64,000 nt of DNA from Thinopyrum elongatum. Taxonomy: Eukaryota > Streptophyta > Magnoliopsida > Poales > Poaceae. Under the pieces are notes generated by a model. That model was not told the DNA's origin. It saw nothing but the letters and a program-made list of their open reading frames with translations, and made no database searches. Shown here one piece after another: positions 1-10,737 of this stretch. The stretch's first letter is position 1. Each line of letters starts with the position of its first letter. The stretch lies in contig CM022299.1 of NCBI GenBank assembly GCA_011799875.1, forward strand, positions 210,992,070-211,056,069. The letters run 5' to 3'. The position numbers and the translations under genes are program-made.

Positions 1-1
1 A

Positions 2-157
2 CCCACGCGGCTTGGGGATGATGCAGCTCGGGGGGCGCCCCCAACGGAGTGGATCAAGATGCAAAATGATACATGTCGCAGGGACAGGCCCACGCGATCT
101 GGGGATAATGCCGCCCGAGGGGCGCTCCCAACTGAATAAACTAGAAAATGTCACCTG
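2..157. repeat. Imperfect tandem duplication, about 87-bp unit
   Basis: The sequence beginning CCCACGCGGCTTGGGGATGA at 2 recurs in diverged form from 89 (CCCACGCGATCTGGGGATAA), including the following GGGGCGC-CCCAAC block. It lies 3' of the RT remnant of G1, probably in the 3' non-coding part of that element. The second unit is only partly recognisable, to about 157. Confidence 0.5.
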
Positions 158-215
158 GTACCATTGCTGAAGAGATGTTGGAGTAGCTGAAGATGTGTGC
201 TGAAGAAGTCACTCC

Positions 216-665
216 TCACGAGTCGCCTGGGTCCTGAACCTCGGGAGGCTCTGGAGGATCAGGGGGCTCACGAAGAACCGTCGCCATCTCCACCAGGACC
301 GCCTGGTGCCTGGTCTCCTGAGCCGCCAGGACGCGCCGTAGGTGGCGCTGGAAGGTGACAGCCGCGTTCGGAAGGCCATATGGCATGCAAACGTAGCTGT
401 GAGGGGGGCCCTCGCACTGACCAACACGCGATGGCCAGAAGCGCTCCTGAGACGCAGCCCTGTTGAGCCCGAGGTAGTCGATGCAGACGCGCAGCTCACT
501 GTCCACGCCAGGACAAGGAGCCGAGACAGGTGGCGGGCGGCGGTCGCCGCGCATGGCTCTTGCCTCTTGAAGCTCCTCGGTTGCCTTGATGACGAACTCC
601 TGAGCACCACGCACCTCGTGCCTTGTGCCCTCTTGGCGGAAGCGCGCGCTGAAGCACGCCTCCAC
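216..665 (-). pseudogene. G1 reverse transcriptase remnant
   Basis: A 149-codon open stretch with pieces of a gypsy reverse transcriptase. The motif RVCIDYLGLNRA matches the conserved (K/R)xCxDYRxLN block, and YVCMPYGLPNAAVTFQR matches the (F/Y)GLxNAPxTFQ block. The intervening FLDxxSGYHQ block and the YxDD catalytic motif are absent, so the domain is internally deleted and cannot be active. It ends in a proline-rich tail that does not resemble RT. It is the most 3' coding remnant of G1 in the window. Confidence 0.6.
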
Positions 666-935
666 GTGGTGCCCAAGCGCCTCCCTCGTGACATTGGCTA
701 GTTCAGAGGCCCCCTAGAGGAGAGCCCCCGAGCCCAGCCTGAGAGGGGCACCGGGCGCGCCTTCCTATGCAAGAGAGGGGGGCGCCCCATCCGAGGGCGC
801 TGGTCCTGAGGTGGTGTCGGTGGAGACACCGTTCTCTTGAGGCTCTTGGCGGAGCAGCTGTTTCTTCTTCTTGGGGATAGCCTCAGGAGGGTAGATGGTG
901 CCTTCGTTGTCTGGGTCCTCAACCGCCGCGGCCTG

Positions 936-1466
936 CTAGGCGCGCTCGAGAGAGCACACCGCGTCCTTTTCCTCGCAGGCGATCGTGATGATGTCGCGGT
1001 TCCCTGGCATCTTGAGGACATTGTAGCCAGGATGAGTCACCGCCATGAACTTGGCCAGGGCTGGGTACCCAAGGATGGCATTGTACAGAAGGCGGATGTG
1101 GGCGACGTCGAAGTCGATGAGCTCGGTGCGGTAGTTGTCGCGCTGGCCGAAGGTGACAGGGAGACGGATCTGCCCTATCGGGGTGGTGGAGCCATCGGTC
1201 ACTCCTGAGAAGGGGTTGGTGGGCTGCAGCTGATCATAGGGCACTTGGAGGCGATCGAACGTTTCGATGGAAAGGACATTAAGCCCCGCACCGCCATCAA
1301 TGAGGGTCTTGGTGACGAGGACGTTGCTGATGACGGGAGAGCAGAGCATCGGGAGGGCGCCGGCGGTTGCCGCGCACTTGAGCTGGTCTGACGAGCTGAA
1401 GGTGATGATGCACTTGGACCACCTGAGTGGGCGTGTGGCCTCGAGCCTGGGGAGAGCCACGTTCAC
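936..1466 (-). CDS. G1 retropepsin-like aspartic protease region
   Basis: Open 176-codon segment of the G1 polyprotein. Near the middle it has VTKTLIDGGAGLNVLS, the D-(T/S/G)-G-A active-site loop of retroviral-type aspartic proteases, followed by the flap and the second hydrophobic-Gly motif (NAILGYPALAKF). In the family this enzyme is a dimer that cleaves Gag-Pol inside the virus-like particle. The segment continues upstream into gag in a compatible frame and downstream into a lysine-rich linker (reverse complement of about 850-900) before the RT remnant. The listed start is only the first ATG in the open stretch, not a real start codon. Confidence 0.8.
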   Translation of the reverse strand: MNVALPRLEATRPLRWSKCIITFSSSDQLKCAATAGALPMLCSPVISNVLVTKTLIDGGAGLNVLSIETFDRLQVPYDQLQPTNPFSGVTDGSTTPIGQIRLPVTFGQRDNYRTELIDFDVAHIRLLYNAILGYPALAKFMAVTHPGYNVLKMPGNRDIITIACEEKDAVCSLERA

Positions 1467-3205
1467 CTCACAGGCGAATTGCTTGAAGATGCGCTGGGAG
1501 GCTGGGGCCTGAGCACCGCCCAGGATGCAAGCGACGGCGCGAGGCTCCTGGAAGCCCCCAGCCCCCTCATCCTGGTGGTGGTCGTCGTTCCTTCTTGGTG
1601 GCGGTGGCAGCGGAGGGAGGCCGGCGTTGCCCTGAGGACGGTCCTCACGAGGCTGATCTCCCCAGGCGCCCTCGCGAGGCTGGCCCTGCCAGCGGTCCTC
1701 ACGAGGCTGGTCACGCCACTCCTGGCGAGGCCCGCGGTTGTCCCAGCGTCCTCCACCTCGGCCTCCTCCGTGGCCGTAGCCTCAATCGTTGCGCTTGGGG
1801 CGTCGACTGAGGCGCCTGTCGTGGATGGCCCTGAGCTCATGGCAGTCGTTGGTGTTGTGGCTATGTATGTTGTGGAAGACGCAGAACGGACGGCTGCCCT
1901 TGGATGACTCTGGGTGGTCACAGCCACGCTTCATCTCTGGTTCAGCCACAAGCACGGCCGCCCCTTGCGTTTCACGTCCTTGGCCTTGGCCTTCTTGTCT
2001 TCTGGGTCGGCCGCTGGGAGCTCGAGGAGGGAGAGGTGTCCCTCCTCAGCTCTCGCGCACTTGGTCGCCATGTTGAACATCTCCAGGGCCGTGCACAGGT
2101 CTTCGTGTATGGCGAGCTCCTCCTTCATCTTGACATCACAGACACCATCAGAGAATGCTGAGATGATGGACTCGTCTGACACCTTGGGGATCTTGAGACG
2201 GACACTGTTGAAGCATTGGATGTACTTCTGCAGGGTTTCCCCTGGCTGCTGCCTGATGCGTCGCAGGTCGCTCGCGGCAGGCGGGCGGTCGCGGGTGCCC
2301 TGGAAGTTGGCGACAAAACGCTCACGCATCTTGCCCTAGGAGGAGATCGATCCTGCGGGCAGGTTCAGGAGCCATGAGCGTGCGCCATCCTTGAGAGCCA
2401 TGGGGAACCAGTTCGCCATGACCTACTCGTCACTGTTGGCCGCCTCGATGCTCAGCTCGTAGAGTTGCAGGAACTCAGCAGGGTCGGGGGTGCCGTCGTA
2501 GCGTGGAGGCAAGTCGGGCTTGAACTTCCCCGGCCAGACGACACTGCGTAGCTCGGGAGTGAAGGCTTAGCAGCCCGCGGTGGTTACAGGAGCCCGACGT
2601 GGAGGTGGAGCTTGATCTTGGCGCTCACGCGCCACCACCACAGGCGGCGTGCGGTCTTGGCGTGGGGGTGCTGGGAGTGCAGGAGCATCTTCTTGCGGCC
2701 GCTGGACCTCCTGGCAGCTTGCTTCTTCGCGCACGGGCGCCCTGCGCGGCGGGTCACGCCGTGGGGCCGCGCGCCTTGGTGCGAGGGCGACGTCTTGACA
2801 GGGAGGTGGTGGAGACGCTCCATGGGCTACGTCGCCCGCGGCAGGTGGCGGGCAAGGCAGCGAGAGAGACGGCGCAGGCGAGCCCCCTGCGGCGCTGACA
2901 AGCTCGGCGATGCACTCGAGCCAATCCTTGTAGAAGTCATCGACGGGGCACTAGCGCAAGAGCTCGCGCGCCATGAGCAACGCAGCTTGCGCGTCCACCG
3001 GCTCGCAACAAGCGTGAGACGACGAACCAGCCGGAGTCAGCGACGGAGTGGCCGTGCGCCCATCACGCCGCACGGAGGGGTGCAGCGACAAAGCTTGCTG
3101 CTCATGCCCCGCCGGGCCGGTGGCGGCGTTAGCGGCAGGCGATGGAGAACGGCGGGGAGGCCCACCGACGGGCGCCGTCTGGGCGACGCGAGCGGTGAGT
3201 GTCAG
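1467..3205 (-). pseudogene. G1 gag, broken
   Basis: Capsid/nucleocapsid region of G1. The Retrotrans_gag signature is clear at 1931-2329 (RRIRQQPGETLQKYIQCF, then ISAFSDGV). A zinc-knuckle-like C-x2-H-x5-H-x4-C motif (CVFHN...HNTNDC) is encoded at about 1846-1890, followed by an RGG-rich, charged stretch typical of Tat-lineage gag. These parts lie in different frames, so there are frameshifts, at least one near 1930, and several in-frame stops between 2330 and 2950. The N-terminal part (2951-3205) is Ala/Pro/Ser rich. The first codons of the gene lie beyond the G2 insertion, at 12558-12604. Confidence 0.7.
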
Positions 3206-3675
3206 TGTCAAAACCGGCCGATCTCGGGTAGGGGGTCCCGAACTGTGCGTCTGAGGATCGAAGGTAACAAGGGACAAAGGGAACACGATGTTTACCCAGG
3301 TTCGGGCCCTCTTAATGGAGGTAAAACCCTACGTCCTGCTTGATTGTATTTGATGAGTATGGGGGTTACAAGAGTTAATCAACCTCGAGATCGTAATAGC
3401 TAAACCCTAGATGTCTAGCCTATGGGTATATGATGGCCTTCACGGAACAAAACCCCTCCGATTTATATAGGCACCGGAGGGGGCTAGGGTTGTACAGAGT
3501 TGGTTTACAGAGGAAGGAAACTACACATCCGGACGCCAAACTTGCTATCCACGCAAATGAGAGTCCCACCCGGACACGAGGAAAGGTCTTCTACCTTGTA
3601 TCCTTACGGCCCATCAGTCCGGCCCATGTCACATAGCCCGACCACCTGATGACCCCGTAATCCAGGACTCCCTCA
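3206..3675 (-). repeat. G2 3' LTR
   Basis: Direct repeat of 12086-12557. On the plus strand it starts TGTCAAAACC and ends GGACTCCCTCA. Because the element is on the minus strand, this is the downstream LTR. It carries the same TATA-like block (TTTATATAGG) and the same CACCGGAGGGGG box as its partner. Confidence 0.9.
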
Positions 3676-4110
3676 GTAGCCCCTGAACCAGTCTTCAATG
3701 ATGACATGTTCAGCGCGCAGATTTATCTTTGGCATTGCAAGGCGGGTTCTTCCTCTGAATACCTCAAAGCGATCTTCTGAATAAAAGAACTGTATCCGGC
3801 TCTGCATGACAATCACAACCCTCAACCATGAAGGTAAAATGCTTAGTCAAAGTAGCGTCTATCAACTGACAACTTTTTCGGCGAAACATCACGTCTAGTC
3901 TTTTTATCATTTCGAACCATTTTTCGGCCTCCCGCTTCGCGTCTCGAAACACGGCCTTTATTAACACATCTCGTCAAAGCGGAGATCATGCCCACTTATT
4001 GCGGGATCCTTATCAATATGGGTTTGGGTAATCCAACCGTGCCATTCGCATGACCCATTGGGAACAGGCGAGTTTTAAGGCTTGAGGGGCGGGCGCTTGA
4101 TATTCATTGC
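3676..4110. other. G2 non-coding region between 3' LTR and antisense gene
   Basis: No coding potential supported. By position it holds the polypurine-tract region of G2 (minus strand, next to 3675) and the upstream region of the plus-strand gene that starts at 4232. I see no recognisable domain. Confidence 0.5.
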
Positions 4111-4119
4111 CTATATAAG
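4111..4119 (+). promoter_or_regulatory. TATA box of the antisense gene in G2
   Basis: CTATATAAG lies 113 bp upstream of the ATG at 4232 and is followed by a pyrimidine-rich leader (TTTTTTTCCCACGCC). The position fits a plant core promoter driving transcription opposite to the retrotransposon. Confidence 0.55.
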
Positions 4120-4231
4120 TGGATAAAGATCCCTCTTTTTTTCCCACGCCTTCTTCCTTCTCCTGTTTTCCCATCCTCAAGCTCCAGCGCCCAAGCTTCA
4201 ATCTTTACCACCGCTGCCAACCTCTCCAGTC

Positions 4232-7200
4232 ATGTCCGGATCTGGCTCGAAGGGCAAGTGGGAGGCCTCCTCCGTCACGGAGAAGGACATCAAGGAGCTC
4301 CGGGGGGCGGGATATCTGTCCGCGGAAATCGCGCACAGACTCCCAGCCAAGGATCAAGTCATACCCACTCCGGAGCCCGGCGAAAGGGTTGTATTCATTC
4401 CCCATTTCCTCCGCGGACTAGGGTTTCCCCTCCACCCCTTTGTCCGCGGCCTCATGTTCTACTACGGGCTAGATTTCCATGATCTAGCCCCAAATTCTTT
4501 CCTCCACATCTCGGCATTTATCGTCGTGTGCGAGGCGCTGCTCCACATCCCCCCACACTTCGGCCTATGGCTAAAAGTCTTCAATGTGAAGCCGAAGGTG
4601 GTCGACGGGCAGCATGCGGAGTGTGGCAGTGCCATGGTGAGCAAACTCCCCAACACCATTTGGCCTAAAGGGGTCTTTGTGGAGACCGTCAAGGTCTGGC
4701 AGTAGGAGTGGTTCTACATCACCGAACCCCGCGACGCCAAATGGGCGGCCGCCCCTGAGTTCAGATCCGGACCCCCAATGTGGCTAGCGTCATGGACCAA
4801 CAAGGGTCTGGACTGGGGGTCGACCACGGAAGTGATGATGTTGCAGAAGCGCATCAAAAATATAATAAGCAAAAATACCAGTCTCACTGATGTGATTCAG
4901 GTGATGCTCTCCCGCCGGATCCTCCCCTGTCAACTCCGGCCTCTCCATATGTGGGAGTTCAATCCGGAAGGTCCTCGGACCCTGCAGCACTTCTTCGGTA
5001 CAACGCACGAAGAGATCAGGAAGCTGCTCTTCAAGGCCCAGAAGACGTGGCCGAAGAAGACCGAAGATATTGGCCTCAACAGCGAGAATCCGGCCACTCC
5101 TGTGAGTATTTTGGTTCCGAACACAACTTTTGGTAAATAAATCAAAGGTTATACTGAGATTTCCATTCTTTCATTCAGGGCTGGAGAGCGAAGGCGGAGC
5201 GGATCAAGTGTCCGGCTCCACTACCTGAAGACTCAGCCAATCCTCTGCTGACGAGGATGCTGATTCCAGCGCCATATCAGGCGCCGGAGAAGAAGGCCAA
5301 GAAGAAGGGCAAGGAGGCCAAGGGTGGCCTCCGTCGTAAGGGTAATTCGGACGCACTGTCCGGAGAAACCGAAGCCCACTCCTCCCACGAGGGGGATGAA
5401 TATGAAGAGGAGGAGGAGGAAAGTGGTTCTCCCCAAAAGGGGGGAAAGAAGAAAAGGGCCGCCTCCGCTGACCCAGAGGAGGGGGCGTCCAAGAGGGAGA
5501 AGATAACCCTCTCGGATGGTTCGGATTCGGAGGCCGAACACACCCCCAAGAGGCGCCGCAGGGAAAAACCCCTGGCCGAATCGTAAGTGTCGAAAAGGAT
5601 ACTTAGCAAATATTCGGTCTGTTATGGTTGTAATATAACATATCATATTGTGTATTTCAGCCCAGCCCGCGACCTCCCCTAGCCATCACTGTCTGAAGGG
5701 AGTTCTCTGCCACCCGAGATGGCAGAGAGCGAGACACCACCGTGAGCCCCTTCACCGATCACCGTGGATAACACCGAGGTGTTGTCCCGAAGGACCTATC
5801 CTGGCCACGGAGGGGCGAGCGAGGCTGCCGAGAAGGCGCCCGAGGACAATACCTCGGCTGCCGAAGACATGGAGGGGGAGACCCCTATGGCGTCCGACGG
5901 CGGGGGTCATGAACAATCTAGCCCCCAGCCGGACATCATTCCGGAGACCAATGTGGCTCCGGAGTCAAGCGAGCAACCCCCTTCGACGGAGGAGGGAGCA
6001 TCAGCTCCGACGGCGACCTTCACTAATCCGGAGGCGCCGAACACCATGGTGGAAGCACTACGATGTGCTGCCATCGTGGAGGAACACCGCACCCTGATGG
6101 GTGTGGTGGTTGAGAAGATTCAGCCCGCCAAGAGCGGGCTGAACGAAGCCTTCACCAGCCTGCTAACAGGCTTCGAGGTATGCGACGTAATGCTCTAGAC
6201 GCTTTTTATGAAGGGGCAGACCTGTGCATAGATAGTAGCCCCTGAGACTCTATCTGGTTTTGAAAAAGCTGGACAGAGGATCATATATATTCGGATGAAG
6301 TGACGTACTATTATATCGTATAACAGGCTTCCATGTTGGCGGCAACCGCCTAGGCCGCTGAAGTTTCCAATCTCAAGCGGAGGCTGCAGCTGGCTGGTGA
6401 TGATATCAACCGCATGAACAAGCAGTTCGATGAGGCGCAAGGTATGTTTTGAAATAACTCGCATATGCCTGATTTGATATGCGAACTCTGAATTTAAACT
6501 GATGCGCTGCTATTGTGTATGATTGCAGGCAGCACGGCTGAGGTCGAGACCCTCAAGAATGCCCTTGCCCAAGCCCAGGAGGAGGCGAAGGCGAACAAAG
6601 CGGCCGCAGACAAAGCGGCCGCAGATTTAAAGGCCGAACAGGTCACTCGCCGCCAGTACGAGGAGAGGGTGACCGAAGTGGAGCAGGCACTCAAGGACGC
6701 CACCGGCAAGTGCGAGTCCTTGGAGGAGAAGAATAAGGCCCAGGCGGCCGAACTCGACAAGGCCCTCCAGGAGGCCAAGGAGGCAAGGACCGAATCCCGG
6801 GTAGCTCGCGAGGAAATCCGGCAATCCAAACAGATAGCGGCTGGTAAGCCCTTTCTTCTGCAGACTATATTTGGCGGTCAAAGATATGCCTTACTTACCC
6901 GACTATGGAGTTCTCCAGACGCATTTGCGGATCTTTCGAAGAGTGCCGCCGACGTTCTTCCGGGCTCAGGAGGGGCACACGACGGAGAAGCTGTTCTGGT
7001 CACAGTTTGCAGCGTCGAAGCGTTCGGTGCTGTTGAATAACCACATGATGCAACTGGCAGAGCTGCACAGGATGTCCGGATTGGCCATGAAGGACGTCAT
7101 AGTCCGGCTGTGGCCAACCGAACCCATTCCTAGCAGTTACTTTGGCCTGGTGCAGCGACTTGCCGACGCGCTGCCCCGGATTGAAGCTGTCAAGCGCTCG

Positions 7201-7395
7201 GCGTGCATAGAAGGTGGGCGGATGGCCTTTGCCCGTGTCAAGATGCACTGGGCAAAGATGAAGGCCACCGTCGTAGCGGTTGAGGGCCCACCCGAAGGCA
7301 AGGACCACCGCAAGCCAGAGCGGTATTTTGAAGACGTCCTTGAGGGTGCCCGCTTAATTGAGGACCAATGCTTAAAGGATATCATATTTGAGTGA
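4232..7395 (+). pseudogene. Antisense spliced ORF (aORF) of G2, PF04195/Transposase_28-like
   Basis: A five-exon gene on the strand opposite to gag. Exons by GT-AG and frame continuity: 4232-5101, 5179-5582, 5661-6177, 6327-6441, 6529-7395; the phases join correctly at every junction. Exon 1 encodes a globular region (FIPHFLRGLGFPLHPFVRGL, then FHDLAPNSFLHISAFI) resembling the 'putative gypsy type transposon' domain. Exon 2 is Lys/Glu/Asp rich and basic, with NLS-like runs (KKAKKKGKEAK). Exons 4-5 form a long Ala/Glu/Lys coiled coil, ending in a conserved-looking block (LNNHMMQLAELHRMSGLAM). Four in-frame stops (4703, 5680, 5743, 6351) and a frameshift near 6950 inactivate it. Antisense extra ORFs are known in Tat-lineage gypsy elements; their function is unknown. 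Confidence 0.75.
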
Positions 7396-8653
7396 ATGTA
7401 TCCAAGCTACCTAGACGTTGTTTTATAAACCAAGGCTTTGTAATATATTTATCTGGAATTGCTTGCCTCCTGTGCGGCCGTATTTTGTTATCTTGAAAGT
7501 TTGCCAGTCGTCGGCTTCAGCCCCCACGTAGTTACTACGGGGGTGTTCGGAATAACGCATGATCACTCTTGACCCAACGTCTTGGTCCGTGAAGGAGGTG
7601 TCTGCGTAGGTGAACCAGGCAATCAGACTATGCGGCTTTATCACTCTCACTTAGCCATAGGAGTTTGACGGTGGGGCTAAGTACTAGCCCCTGGTGCGTA
7701 TGTGGCTATCCGAACTGGGATGCCTTAAGCACATGACCGGACGTAGGCCAGTCCTTCGCATAATATGAAAGAAATCGCAAAAAGATTTATAGCAAGTCGC
7801 CGGATAGCTGACCAGCTCTAGCCACACCATGACGGTCAGTTTTCGGCTTTCTCTACTGAGGTGCTTGACCGGACGAACCAGAAACACAATCGCAGTAGTT
7901 CTCCCTTTACTACCCTAGCCGAACAAGCGGAACGTAAGGTAGTAACCACAGGAGCCGGGCAACCCAACTATTGACCAAAGACATGATTCGGAGCTGATGC
8001 ATATAATGCAATATTCAGGACGCTGAAGTGCACTATAAAAGTGTTCGGACTTTTTTTTTGTTGAAAATATAATTGGCCGAATAGAGCCCCTGGCATTTTA
8101 ATCTATGCCGAAGTGTATACGCCAATCGGACATGAAGAGGGAATACAGATTATGAAATAAACCAATACTGAATAGGGTAGGTGAAAATTGTTTCCATTAT
8201 AGTCTGATTGATACGTCAAAAATGATTTTACAGATAATGCTATAAGCATCAGGGCTATTTTACATGCCGAGGATTTGAGAACAAGGGAAAGCTGTATACA
8301 GGTCCTAAAAAAGAAAAGGTATCATGAAGATCCTTTGGACACCCTATCACACGTCTGCGCCGCTTTTCGCCTTGGTGGAGGATCCTTTGAAAGGATCGAC
8401 GATCATGTATGTAGAAGGGGCTTGGGAAAGGGCCCTGCGCCACCGTAAAGTGACTTTAGGTTTTAAGGAACCTGTGGTATAAGAGAAAAGAGAAAAAAGA
8501 AGAAGGAGAGTAAGGTCCGAATAGGGTCGAGCAGAATTATGGACCTCGTCCGTGGAGTGCCTCCGTCATCGCCCAAGGTATTTTGAGTGCGTAGTTTTGC
8601 ACACGCGGTACATATGCCGCGAGTATATGGGGCGGTGGACGGAGGCAAAACTG
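7396..8653. other. G2 non-coding gap between convergent genes
   Basis: About 1.26 kb between the 3' ends of the plus-strand aORF and the minus-strand gag-protease gene. This is where pol would be expected. I find no RT, RNase H or integrase motif on either strand, only short open stretches. It may contain the terminators of both genes. Confidence 0.6.
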
Positions 8654-10588
8654 CTAGTCCAGCCTCGGATTAACCGAGCTGTCGTTCTGCAGAGTAGGCC
8701 GGGCTCGTTTAATGGTGTCTGGAGGCTTCATGGCCGATGGAGTGTTTGGCTTGATAAGGCCACTATGTACCTCGGCTGCAAGGGCCGCGGTGTGCTCCTC
8801 GGTACGGAGGGAGCGTTCCATGTTTCCATTGACTATGATAACGCCGCAGGGTCTAGGCATCTTGAGCTTTAAGTAAGCATAATGCGGGACTGCATTGAAG
8901 CGGGCGAAGGCAGTACGTCCGAGCAGTGCGTGATAACCACTGCAGAAGGGGACGATGTCGAAGATCAAGTCTTCGCTTGGGAAATTGTTCAGCGAACCGA
9001 AGACTACTTCCAATGTTAACGAGCCCGTACAGCGGGCCTCGACGCCGGGTATCACTCCTTTAAAGGTGGTGCTACTAGGCTTGATTCTTGATGGGTCAAT
9101 ACCCATTTTGCGGACAGTGTCTTGATAGATCAAGTTGAGACTGCTGCCGTCGTCCATAAGGACTCGAGTCAGATGGTATCCATCAATAATTGGATCAAGG
9201 ATCAGGGCCGCCGAACCTCCATGATGGATACTTGGCGGGTGGTCTCTGCGATCGAAAGTGATCGGACAAGCTGACCATGGGTTGAATTTGGGGGCGACAG
9301 GCTCTACGGCGTAGACGTCCCTTAGTGCGCGCTTGCGCTCCCTTTTGGGGATATGCGTGACATATATCATGTTCACTGTTTTCACCTCAGGGGGGAATTT
9401 CTTTTGCCCCCCTGTGTTCGGTGGGCGGGGCTCGTCATCGTCCTCGCTTGGTGGCCCTTTCCCCTTATATTCGGTATTTAACTTACCGGCCTGTTTGAAG
9501 ACCCAACAATTTCTGTTGGAGTGGTTGGCAGGCTTGTCAGGTGTGCCATGAATCTGGCAAGGCCGATCGAGTATTTTGTCCAAATTAGATGGACCGTCCT
9601 TATTTCCTTTGAATGGCTTCTTCCGCTGACCGGATTTAGAGCCGCTGAATCTGGCGTTAACCGCTGTGTCTTCAGTTTCTTCGTTGTTGTTTCGACGCTT
9701 ATGTTTATTGCGTCGTGGCCTGCCATTGCCGTCCCTGACTTTGGAGGTGCCAGGGTCGCTGGTACTGTTGCTTCTACGAGCCAACCAGCTGTCCTCTCCC
9801 GCGCAGAAGCGGGTCATGAGTGCAGTAAGAGCTGCCATAGACTTCGGCTTTTCCTGACCAAGGTGTCGGGCGAGCCATTCGTCGCGGACGCTATGTTTAA
9901 AGGCCGCGAGGGCTTCGGCGTTCGGACAGTCGATGATTTGGTTCTTTTTAATTAAGAACCTAGTCCAGAGTTTGCGGGCTGACTCACCGGGTTGCTGGAC
10001 TATATGACTAAGGTCATCGGCATCCGGAGGCCGGACATAGGTGCCTTGGAAGTTGTCTCTAAAGGCATCCTCCAAGTCTTCCCAGCTACCAATAGAGTTT
10101 TCTGGTAGGCTGTTTAACCAGTGCCGCGCTGGTCCTTTCAGCTTTAGGGGGAGGTATTTGATGGCGTGGAGATCATCGCCGCGGGCCATGTGAATATGGA
10201 GAAGAAAATCCTCAATCCATACCGCGGGATCTGTCGTTCCATCGTATGATTCGATGTTTACGGGTTTAAACCCTTTTGGAAATTGGTGATGCATTACCTC
10301 ATCGGTAAAGCACAAGGGGTGTGCGGCGCCTCTGTATCGGGCAATGTCACGACGGAGATCGGATGACATCCGTGTTCGGTTCTCGGCCCGAGTTCGGTTA
10401 TGCTGCTCGCGCCAAGCTTGAAGGCCGTCGTCTCTCGTCGGAGCACGCCCCCTTGATCCATATATTGATCTGGTCTTGCCGACTCTATTGTCCAGGCCCT
10501 GATGTAAGTCATAGGTGTAGCCCTGAGTTGTTACCTCCTTGCCTTGACGGCGAGGTGGCGCGGGTTGGTGTTCGGCGTGAGTAGCCAC
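8654..10588 (-). CDS. G2 gag-protease polyprotein segment
   Basis: A 644-codon open stretch. A Retrotrans_gag domain spans roughly residues 100-245 (DPAVWIEDFLLHIHMARG, LKGPARHWLNSLPENSI, then the QQPGESARKLWTRF block). A basic linker and a C-x2-H-x9-H-x4-C knuckle-like motif (CQIHG...NRNC) follow near residue 340. An aspartic protease follows with active site VLMDDGSSLNLIY and second motif YHALLGRTAFARF. It ends soon after the protease with no RT. The first ATG shown is not the true start, because the same protein continues upstream in another frame (10738-12053). Confidence 0.8.
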   Translation of the reverse strand: MATHAEHQPAPPRRQGKEVTTQGYTYDLHQGLDNRVGKTRSIYGSRGRAPTRDDGLQAWREQHNRTRAENRTRMSSDLRRDIARYRGAAHPLCFTDEVMHHQFPKGFKPVNIESYDGTTDPAVWIEDFLLHIHMARGDDLHAIKYLPLKLKGPARHWLNSLPENSIGSWEDLEDAFRDNFQGTYVRPPDADDLSHIVQQPGESARKLWTRFLIKKNQIIDCPNAEALAAFKHSVRDEWLARHLGQEKPKSMAALTALMTRFCAGEDSWLARRSNSTSDPGTSKVRDGNGRPRRNKHKRRNNNEETEDTAVNARFSGSKSGQRKKPFKGNKDGPSNLDKILDRPCQIHGTPDKPANHSNRNCWVFKQAGKLNTEYKGKGPPSEDDDEPRPPNTGGQKKFPPEVKTVNMIYVTHIPKRERKRALRDVYAVEPVAPKFNPWSACPITFDRRDHPPSIHHGGSAALILDPIIDGYHLTRVLMDDGSSLNLIYQDTVRKMGIDPSRIKPSSTTFKGVIPGVEARCTGSLTLEVVFGSLNNFPSEDLIFDIVPFCSGYHALLGRTAFARFNAVPHYAYLKLKMPRPCGVIIVNGNMERSLRTEEHTAALAAEVHSGLIKPNTPSAMKPPDTIKRARPTLQNDSSVNPRLD

Positions 10589-10737
10589 TTTGTCCCGCCC
10601 ACGTGGTGGTTGGTCTGGTTGATCAGCACGATTATGTCTTGACGGTATTGGCTCTAGGGCCTCGTCATTGAATTGTGGCAGTAGCCGACGCTTCGGATAG
10701 CTCTTTGTTGGGCGTGCGAGGCCGTACTCCTCGGCAG

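Noticed and set aside
2612..3343. 243-codon plus-strand frame
   Set aside because: Opposite to G1 gag, crosses the G1/G2 LTR border, Arg-rich from GC-rich antisense; a shadow frame.
7396..8653. Hidden pol remnant in G2
   Set aside because: No RT, RNase H or integrase motif could be found in either strand.
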